Shown here piece after piece: positions 23,528 through 32,052 of a DNA stretch of 32,052 nucleotides (position 1 is its first letter; every line of letters starts with the position of its first letter). The stretch comes from Didymodactylos carnosus (Eukaryota; Rotifera; Eurotatoria; Philodinida; Philodinidae). The notes beneath the pieces were generated by a model. The model had not been told where the DNA came from. It saw only the letters and a program-made list of their open reading frames with translations, and did no database searches. The DNA is taken from positions 1-32,052 of the forward strand of contig CAJNOQ010001404.1 of assembly GCA_905250885.1 (NCBI GenBank). Reading direction: 5' to 3'. The translations under genes were made by a program, and so were the position numbers.

Positions 23528-23926
23528 TAAACATTGTAAGAAAAATACACATTCCTCAACTCGGACTTGAACCTGATTATCAATACATATTAAAATTCCA
23601 GTTGTTTTTTACTCGTCTTATTTTATGTTTAACAAGATCAATTTTAGAAGCTGAAATAATGGATCACCAGACACTAGAACGCGATGACACTAGAATATAA
23701 GTCTATTTTTTGATCATCTGGCTGACTATGTAAAAACTTGACTAGCATTATAGAAGATAATTTTCTCAGTTTATCCAAGCAAAAGTTGCGTCGTGGAAAA
23801 ATCTAGATGATCGCTTTTTCTTCATTTTGTTGTGTCGATATATACCAAACCAAGCCATATAGAGAGTCGCGAGACGTCTTTAATTGAAGAGAAAGGTCTT
23901 ATGAACATTTTAAGACGTATCTGTAC

Positions 23927-24056
23927 TCTAGAAAATGTCTTTTCTGTAGATCTTAATAAAGTATTGAGTACTATTTTTTGATTCTGAAGAATTTGAATCT
24001 TTGAAAAGTTGTACTCAATAATTTATTAAGATCTACAGAAAGAGACATTTTCTAGA
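23927..24056. repeat. Intergenic hairpin with 45-bp arms
   Basis: The left arm (23927-23971, starting TCTAGAAAATGTC) pairs with 24011-24056 with a few mismatches and a 39-bp loop. It lies between the convergent lipase and nuclear receptor genes and could fold in read-through RNA from either. Confidence 0.85.
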
Positions 24057-24632
24057 GCCCATATGCAACAGTGATTTGTTGGAAGAACACAGAATTTTTT
24101 TCTTATTCTACGATCATATAAGTTATGGACACATCTGTCGATGAACTACTCATAGTGGTTCTGTGTTAGTGATAGCATCTTGTACATAATTAACCAAAAA
24201 TATCGGAAATAATTGGACAGAACTGTGTATTTACCGTTATTTAAACGTGTTATAAGCATCTGAGTTAGAGTGAAATATCACTTGTTTTTATCTAATTTTT
24301 CTATACAAATATCTGGTTAAAATAGTCAAAAACTTTAGATAAAATTCGACATTAGAAGAACATAAAACTACATTTATCGACAAATTCAAAAATAAAATAC
24401 AGAGAAAATACATTTTTTTTTCTCTTTTTTTTATCACTGTTTGAGTGCATACTAATATTGTATAATAGAGAAAAAAAAAATAATAAGATTCTTTAACAAG
24501 AAATAAAACCGGTATAACAAAAATCATCACAAAATAGCAATATGTTAATAGACGTAAATTTTGGAATTTATCTCGTTTTAGTCATGTGTGTTCGATCGTA
24601 TAAACCAGTGTAGAACAGAGTACAATAATTAG

Positions 24633-27600
24633 TCAGTTGATTGGCACAAGAATACTTCCAATGGATTTTTCATACAGCTGATTTAAAGGATTCAATAAGT
24701 CCAGTACCTACAAGATGTGAAAATAATTTTTGTACCCTAATTTATACGTTCCTACAAGAATAGATCCTTAAAAAAGATTCTAGATGAGACTAATTGATAT
24801 TACTGTTCACGATGGGATCTGTTTGTTTTTTCCACAGTATATATAATTGAATAGTGTGTTTTTCATTATTCAATAGTAATAAATAAATGACAAAAGAAAA
24901 AATATTTTTGTTCGAAAATTGCTAACTTACATCGAATAATTGATCGAATAATCTTCTAGCATCATGCTCTTTTCTATTTGAACACATTTGAGAATAGAGT
25001 ACATATGAGTAACATGTTTGAATTGAACTAATAGTCTCTTTATCATTAAGAGTTTCATCTAAACTTAATGCAGAATGCTAAATAAAACATTAAAAATATT
25101 ATTCAATATGTCAGTTTTACTTACCTTCTTTGCATAAAACTATCGGAAATATCAAGGCATGTTCTTCAGGAAATAACTTGAGCTCATTGAATTTATTCGC
25201 AAATTCAAATATTTTATTTGTTATTTCTTCACCGTGCATCACCAGCATCCAATGACGAGTGCACTGAAGATCATTGGGATACATGTTAAAACATTCACCA
25301 TTTACAAAAGTACACGAATATTTAATCTAATAAAAGAACATAAAGATAACGAATTAGCTAAGCTTACCTCAATCGGAATCTTAGACATTTCTTAAAGATA
25401 CCTTAAGTGAGCTGTAGATGGTGTACACCATCAATCTTTTTTTAAGTTCCAGTCGGTGAAAACATTTTCATTAGCGATTTTATTGTTTTTCCATTGATAT
25501 ATAGTTTGAAGTGTCCTCTATCAATCTACCTAAGTCCGAGTTTTCTAGAAGCCTAGAGAAATCGGGTCTTCAAATATAGATTTTCCTGGATACTTATGCA
25601 ATTAAAATTTTTCTGAACACACAGATTTGTAGAGCAAACGTTTCTGCTCAAAATAAGACCTAGCACAACTCTGTATGACCTTGTATCAAAAAGTTACAGA
25701 TATTTTCCTAGAAGTCCTAAAACTGAGCATTTTATACAACGTTTAATACAGCGTTTTCTCTACATGGAAGTTATATACCTGAAGTGTGTCCCACGATTTT
25801 TAATAGCGGTTTGTCGTAGAGAGTTCATTCTTTTTTTGTTTAAAAGAGGAAAAGAAGCTACATGGAGTGACAACCGCCGATTTTTGAATTAGGTCCTAGT
25901 TTTTTGTCAAATCCGGGATTTTTAGAAAATCCGGCAGCTTTTTTGGGGTTTGGAGGTTGTTGGTTACCTGGAAAACTAATAAAGGCTTAATTAAAAAATC
26001 GACGCCTGTCAGTCCATGTAGTTAGGTGTCTAGTTTAAAATAAAACCAACCCGAACTCTCCAGCTTGAAGTATATTAAAAAATCTTGGGACACACTTCAA
26101 GGTCCTTTTTGAACCTTGTACCCTTCTCTGAAAAACTCCTGAACCGTAAGACTTGGAGACAAAAAAATTTTTTCATTCCCGTAACTCATTGTGCCTAACA
26201 TTTATGGAAAGTTTCGTCAAGATCGGATGTACGGTGTCGGAGATAATTTCTAAGGAGGGGCGTTAAGGAGATATTGCGAAAANCCCCCCCGCCCCCCCCC
26301 CCCCCCCCCCCGCGCGCCCACCCCCCCCCCCGGGGGGCGCGCCGCCCTTAAGTTGATGACCTCTAGACAGTCTATCGCGCTGAACGACCATATAATAATA
26401 AAAACACGGGTAATAGTAAAACATGAAGACACCCACAGACAGCACACAGACAGCCACAGACAGCTACACAGACATCCATGGATGTCTGTGTTTGGATGTC
26501 TGTGTAGCTGTCTGCGGCTGTCTGTGGGTGTCTTCATGTTTTACTATTATCCTAAAAACACTATAAATATCAAAGCATGTTCAAACCAGTTCAAAATTTC
26601 AGAATATACTCGAAATGGCTTGGCATTCATTAAAAGTCAAAAAGATTTCTGGATAATCAGTATATTCAGCATATTTTCCTAATCAGTAACGCCAAATTTT
26701 TTTGGATAAACAGTAAAGGGTTTTCTAACAGTTTTTAGACCACAATAAATATTTTTCTAAAAGTAACATGATTTTTGACTCCAGACGAGATATGTTGAGA
26801 TACAAAGACATGTCAAAATTCGACCATCAATGTCTATAAGAGGCAGTTTTCGGAACTTAAGTTTTACGCCAAAGACGTATTTAGTTTATCTGACAGATTT
26901 AAATGAAATTTTTATATCAGGTGTATGTCTATATGTTACTAGTTTACAATAAAACGTCCCTATTTTGCATTAGTTATAGAGAGTGGTAAAGGAATTTCTC
27001 GATCCTGTAAACAATTTTCTTTTACTTAACTAATCGACTAAAAAACGATCTTTTAAAATGGCTTTATACTTTAGACTATAGCCTATTTTTTCCTTTATTT
27101 CGACATTTCAGATACACCTACCTCTACTTTCACAGTCTGATTTGTCGATCCGGTGAAGCTTTTACTTTCGAGCTTCATTTCAAAATACAGCTTATATCTG
27201 AGACTATACAGGCTCCACGCATTCTTTTTTTACTCAAGTTATTAATTTTATAAAAACAGACTAAAACTATACCAGATTCTTTCATTTATGTTATGCAAAA
27301 TCGAACGTGGAAAAATGCGCAAAATTTTATATATTCGAGTGCTATAAAATGTTGATCTTTTTCCCTAAAGTAATCACGTACAGACCTACACTTGGTATAA
27401 ATTTTAGTCGAATTTGTAACATTAACTAAATATAACTATCTGCTTCTATTAGAAAAAACTCTTAAATAATACCCTCTAATTTCAATTTGGCACTATTTAA
27501 ATAGTGGCTAGAAAATGAACGGGTAAAATGTTAAACTCATACCAGTTTTTAGAGAAATGTTTAGCCTCCAGCAAAGGATATTTTTTCAAGTTTATTACTA

Positions 27601-29779
27601 CACCGATTGTTTAAGTTTTCGTAACTTAACACATCGTCTGAAGTTCGAGAAGCATCTTATTTATTAGACAGACTTTAGTTTGCACTCATGATGCAATGTT
27701 TTTGTGAAAAAGAGAAAAAGACGAGGAAAGTTCACTGTCCAAGGCGACAGATAGTATCCAACCCATTATATTGTCAAAAAAAAAGAGACTTTATAGTGCA
27801 TAGCGTACCAGATAATAATCGAAGAACCGATGTACCATCATTTTATAAAAGTCACCAGAATTTATGTCACTAACACCATGAATCTAAAAATAGTTAACTC
27901 AATTAATGAAAATAAAGTATCAATAATTTTATCCAATAATAGTGTTTACTCCGAAGCTTCTCAAGAGAGATGCAAATTCATTTTAATTGACTTTGTAAGG
28001 TCAAACAAACATCAGAAAGGACATAAAAAACTGAGTGTGAGTTTGCAAAAAACGTATCACTTTTAAGACATAACCATTTACCCTTTTAAAATTGGTAATC
28101 ATATTTTTTACATGAACAGGAATAGAAGCTAAAACAACAAAAAAAGATAAATTTATACTTTATGTAGAATAGAAAATAGGAAAGTATACCTTTTATACCA
28201 GCGTAAATATCTTCTATAGATGCATTATTTCCAGGATAGTCAGTGATCTACAATATATTATTCGTTAATATCAATACAACAGACATAATGCTTTCGGCTG
28301 CCTTTACCCCTAGATCAATTAGTGTATACATTCGTTCTTTCAATTCGTTGACATGTTTTGAAAATCTTATGAATATACTATACAGCGACCATCTCAAATA
28401 TCTGAGAGAAGAACAAATTATAATCTATTTGTAATAGTTTAGATGCAACTCCTCTTACCTAATGAACGCTAATTCTTCATAGTTTAACTCTTGAATTACA
28501 TTTCCATTTGATAATTTCAATGAGATATTTTTCATTCGTTTCAATGCATTCGCTGAAAATTGTTGAACAACAACTTGATCGGCTTCATTCATCTGAATTT
28601 GATCGTCTTCTGGACGTGGTAGTGTTTCATCGTAAGTAAAATCTTCAGGTAAGAACATCGGACTCTCATATCTGAATATGTTTGATTTTGACCGAAGAAT
28701 TTGTTTTGGTAAATTTTGATTTTGATCAGGAATACACTGTTGATACGAATGTGTTTCGACAAACTGATTTAGAGATAGATACGGTACTTGAGGTGCTAAA
28801 GGCACTTCGGGTGATGAAGGTATTTGTGTTCGTGAAGGTACTTGAGATGGTAGAGGTAACTGACATAACAAGGGTTTACTGGTGCCCGTATAAAAAAATG
28901 ATGGTAAATTTGACAACGATAAAGTGGACTGCCAGTTTTCATTTGAATAAATTTGTCGACATGATTGAGCAACCGTATTCGATGGCACTTGTGTAATCTC
29001 TTCAGATGGAAAATATCAACATGACAGTTTTCCCAGGATGAAAAGAATAATATTTATTTAACTACCTTGATCCATCTCTGGTTGTTCGAGATAATAATTA
29101 TCCAAATTTTTCTCATCGCCTAAGCGGAACAAATTTTCATGCAATTCTTCTTCTCCAAAAGTTTGTTCTCTTAAATCTTGTAAAGCTTTTTCTTTAACCA
29201 GTTTTGGTATTCGACCCATTCGAACTCCTAAACATTAAAGCAAGGTTTTCATCATCTCATAGATAAATCAAATAGATGGTGTCATACCGTTGACAGACAT
29301 TCCTTCGTTCATACATTTTCGAAAACGACATGATTTACACCTGTTTCGATTGTCAAGGTTAATAATACATGAATCTCCAAAATAACATCGATACTTTTCT
29401 TTACGTAGTATACTTCTTTTGAAAAACCCCTTTAATAAGAAACAAGGTATTAGACCTGTAGAAATCTCTTGAAGGAATAAAAGTGAGGGTATACTTTGCA
29501 TCCTTCACACGTTGGAACGCCATAATGTGCTCCGGTTGCTTTATCCAAACATACACGACTAGAAGAAAGAATAAGTAAGAAATGTTTGATAAAAATGTGC
29601 ATAAAATCTCACCATCTTCCAAAGGGAAACGCGATTTTTGGTTTTTTTGTTCTAATTTCAGTAATATCATCGTCATTAGTGTCTGTATTATCAAGACTCT
29701 TACATAGTTGTGAACATTCATTCGGAGAGGTGGGTGGGTGTTCATAAGTGATGGAAGAATGTTTCATACTAGAAGTCAT
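24633..29779 (-). CDS. C4 zinc-finger nuclear receptor
   Basis: Exons: 29779-29613, 29558-29495, 29429-29288, 29227-29066, 28999-28459, 28401-28308, 28247-28190, 28128-28082, 27883-27809, then after a 2.4-kb intron 25390-25368, 25326-25125, 25058-24931, 24707-24633. Translation from the ATG at 29779 gives a complete DNA-binding domain at residues 56-116. It contains CRVCLDKATGAHYG, the P-box region CEGCKGFFKRS and a second finger with C92, C98, C108 and C111. A GVRMGRIPK extension follows. Exon 5 encodes a Pro/Ser-rich hinge. Later exons read like a ligand-binding domain, including the helix with ALIFPIVLCKE. The protein ends ILVPIN without an obvious AF-2 helix. It should be a nuclear transcription factor; subfamily and ligand are not determinable here. 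Exon 27883-27809 ends in phase 0 but exon 25390-25368 needs phase 1, so one small exon is probably missing from this model. The true 5' end may also lie upstream. Confidence 0.8.
25781..26098. mobile_element. 318-bp hairpin MITE in the nuclear receptor intron
   Basis: The left end GAAGTGTGTCCCACGATTTT matches the inverted right end (GAAGTGTGTCCCAAGATTTT) with one mismatch in 20. Pairing continues, less well, over about 115 bp per arm, including CTACATGGASTGACA and CGATTTTT blocks. The size, long imperfect arms and lack of coding sequence are typical of a MITE. No clear target duplication is seen, so the superfamily is open. Confidence 0.75.
26283..26346. repeat. Poly-C/G low-complexity tract with an undetermined base
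   Basis: A nearly pure C tract with CG interruptions, preceded by an N at 26283 and ending GGGGGGCGCGCC. It is compositionally unlike anything else in this AT-rich window and is the likely site of sequencing or assembly trouble. Confidence 0.8.
26411..26549. repeat. Foldback built from CAGACA-type microsatellite
   Basis: Both ends share TAATAGTAAAACATGAAGAC in inverted orientation. The arms continue as ACCCACAGACAG-type repeats to a centre at CATCCATGGATG near 26480. Pairing is nearly perfect apart from one indel and a few substitutions. It is a microsatellite-derived palindrome next to the poly-C tract. Confidence 0.9.
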
Positions 29780-31275
29780 ACTTCGACTATACACTAGCTG
29801 ACGGAACTTTGGCTATTTTCACAAATCTAAAATACATCAAAACATATTTAGTTGAATGAGAAAATGATCGAAGTAGCTGAAAACCGGTTTACCTTACACA
29901 TTCTTCCTCACACTCATAAAACTTTTAGGTCTATTCTGTGGTAGTTCAAACTGTTCATACAACTTCTACTTCAAGTATCTTAGAAGGTAAGGATATCTCA
30001 TCAGTGGAATAGTACAAGAAATTTCAAAACATGCAACAAAAAGAACGCAAAAAAAAGCTAAAAAGCTAAATAAACGCAGTTTGTACGTGAAACTGCGAAA
30101 TAAACAAACATGTTTTTGAGAAAGTCAACAATGTGACGAAATTTTGACAATATGTTTTTTTAGCACGAATTTCAATGAATATTAGGACAGAATGTCTCTC
30201 TTATATAAGTACCATGCATGGGTAATGTTTAGTACCTTAAGAAAGTGCAAGAAAATCGACTAATCGATACGTTTGTATTTTTTTTGCTTCTTAATATTAC
30301 TGAGTAAAATTATCAACAAGGCAATACAGTACTTTGTATGACTCACTCATACGAGACAGCTGCATTACCTTGATTTAAATAGGACGAAAAAAAAACAGGT
30401 CTCAATGCCCTAAAGAAGTACTCGACTTAAACGAAGAATAGCTCAGTTCATCGCGGACGATAGCATAAGCTTTTTCATCAACGTCGAATTCAATTAGCAC
30501 GACATTTTACTTTCGTGTTTAATTTAATATAAATGCGCGTTCTATTTATGTCAAGAGAATGAATACTATTCAGAATATCAAATATATTAGCATGAAAAAG
30601 AAGAGATCCAACTCAAAATCTGGAAACACTAAACTAAAAAGTATTAATCAACTCTAGTTTACTTTGTAATCACAGAAATATGTAGATATGCGCATTAAAG
30701 CCGGTTCTTTTGTACGAAATCAGATGAAAACGGTTGTGCTAATCAAAAATATGTTCGACTGATGAATTTGTCTGCAACGACGCCCATCAAACATGAATCA
30801 CCTTGAATATTCATCTGGGCGCTACCATAGCATAAATTATTTAAGATGCTAATTATGTTTTTTGATCACCAAATAATTTTATCAACACAAATCAGATTAG
30901 AACAAAATTACACTACATAAGAAATTGCATGCCCATAAATAGCTATTCCATATAAATTATCTTGATAATTTATTTATATTGTTCTCTCATCAACTGCAAC
31001 AATAATACTATCACTGTGATGGATATGTATCGATCTGATCAATAGAATTTCTTCAGTTATTTCGTTGCATGGCAAACACTATGTTAGTTACATCGTATAC
31101 ATGTTCAGTTGATCTTAAACAATATACATATGAATATTCTACTGGATTTACTATGTTATTCAAGATATATTAAGTTAGTGAATCGGTTGCAGACTACATT
31201 GTATATGTCAAGGTAAAGGTCATGCAATAAAGGTACTTCTTCAACATTACTCCAATAGCCATATTTGTTTACATT

Positions 31276-31342
31276 TTGCTTGCATTCTTTTACTTTGCTT
31301 GCATTCTTTTACTTTTCTTGCATCCTTTTACTTTTCTTGCAC
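31276..31342. repeat. 19-bp minisatellite, about 3.5 copies
   Basis: Units of TTGCTTGCATTCTTTTACT, the first two identical and the third and partial fourth with small substitutions (TTTCTTGCATCCTTTTACT). Confidence 0.9.
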
Positions 31343-31764
31343 TTTCATTGTTTGTTTTTTATATAATTTTGTATGTGTATATAAACATATAGGACAATAA
31401 TATGTTATGTTGGTTAAACTAAATTATTTGCTGATCATTTTTTTATTCGTAACTTTGATAATAAAAATAATATATAGTCCGATTATAGATGAATATTCAC
31501 AATTAAAAAAATTTGTCAAAAAAATTGATGTACAGTAAATAATGGGAGTGGCCATAGTTCTCTATTAATTTTGTTTTTTATATAGCGTTGCGATAGAATA
31601 TCGTAGAGACTTTATCCTTTTTTTGTTAGAAAGAACAAAGTGTCTAGTACAAAAATATATAAAAATATTTGATCCGAAATGTTTCGCGAATGTCACAAAA
31701 ATCTTAGAACAAAAGTCATCGGAAAACTGTTCGCATAGTTCGATCACAATTTTTAATCCAAATA

Positions 31765-32052
31765 TATTTGTTTGACCTTTTTCATTATCCATTATCGATT
31801 GTACATAGGATGTACGATATTATTGTGTCCTCTACCAACGATATTATTTGGAATAGAACATAGCTTCTCAGTAAGATATTCGGACAAAAATTTGTTTTTT
31901 CGCTATAAACGCCAAACTGTCTCCGCTTCAGTCTCTTGTACGCCAGACTAACTTTTTTAATATCATACGAAAGACTTCATTGTAATGAACAACTTTACAT
32001 ATATGGTGCTCCAAAACATCGAAAATGGATAATGAAAAAGGTCAAACAAATA
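31765..32052. repeat. Inverted repeat truncated by the window end
   Basis: Positions 31765-31799 (starting TATTTGTTTGACC) are repeated in inverted orientation at 32018-32052, with two or three mismatches over 35 bp. The match is still running when the window stops, so the true arms are longer. The loop is 218 bp. Confidence 0.85.

Larger units (their letters stand above)
25391..27808. other. 2.4-kb intron of the nuclear receptor gene
   Basis: The gene's other introns are only about 55-90 bp. This one holds a hairpin MITE (25781-26098), a poly-C tract with an undetermined base, and a CAGACA-type foldback (26411-26549). The remainder is AT-rich with nothing recognised. It may conceal a short coding exon needed to restore phase. 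Confidence 0.6.
29780..32052. other. Region upstream of the nuclear receptor, no gene recognised
   Basis: AT-rich DNA presumed to contain the nuclear receptor promoter near 29800-30000. Apart from the minisatellite (31276-31342), the inverted repeat at the window end and a small hairpin at about 30074-30096 (CGCAGTTT/AAACTGCG), I see nothing. Confidence 0.5.

Noticed and set aside
26250-26537. Minus-strand frames through the poly-C tract
   Set aside because: They consist of poly-Gly/Arg from low-complexity DNA and CAGACA repeats and run through an undetermined base.
1-32052. CRISPR arrays, tRNA, rRNA or bacterial operons
   Set aside because: No regularly spaced identical repeats, no tRNA-like A/B box pair that I could recognise by eye, and spliced genes throughout; a tRNA scan was not possible.

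Overview
This is about 32 kb of AT-rich animal nuclear DNA. It carries four protein-coding genes with spliced GT-AG introns. Most introns are only 50-80 nt, but several have been inflated to 0.5-2.4 kb, mostly by inserted repeat material. The gene families (an UBAP2/Lingerer homologue, a TBATA/SPATIAL-like protein, a membrane-anchored class 3 lipase, a C4 zinc-finger nuclear receptor) indicate a metazoan. The tiny introns, strong AT bias and Gln/Asn-rich proteins suggest a small invertebrate. A bdelloid rotifer is my best guess, but nothing in the window proves it. I see no bacterial genes, CRISPR array, rRNA or tRNA.

Layout: (1) 1-5478, minus strand: most of a Lingerer/UBAP2-like gene, with its 3' end outside the window. 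It carries a perfect 464-bp tandem duplication that adds an in-frame 81-codon exon. (2) 5479-6585: a shared 1.1-kb upstream region for divergent genes. (3) 6586-9010, plus strand: a seven-exon TBATA-like gene whose last intron (900 bp) holds an 839-bp GC-richer element with terminal inverted repeats. (4) 9011-19332: 10 kb with no recognisable gene but many inverted-repeat structures. These include a 1.35-kb foldback with perfectly matching outer arms, a 1-kb element with long inverted repeats, two hairpin elements, and a nested composite at 17.9-19.3 kb. The composite consists of flanking 99-bp direct repeats, an LTR-like or TIR-bounded body, a 250-bp piggyBac-like MITE flanked by TTAA, and two perfect palindromes. 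(5) 19333-23394, plus strand: a six-exon multi-pass membrane class 3 lipase. (6) 24633-29779, minus strand: a nuclear receptor with a complete DNA-binding domain in the first exons and a ligand-binding-domain-like region split by a 2.4-kb repeat-filled intron. (7) 29780-32052: no gene found; a minisatellite and the start of another inverted repeat cut by the window edge.

The genes do not form a pathway. The unifying feature is the density of foldback or hairpin elements, at least ten in 32 kb, in both introns and intergenic DNA. Exon models were built by hand from splice signals and reading phase. Phases agree across every junction of the first three genes. The nuclear receptor has one unresolved junction, where a small exon is probably missing from my model.
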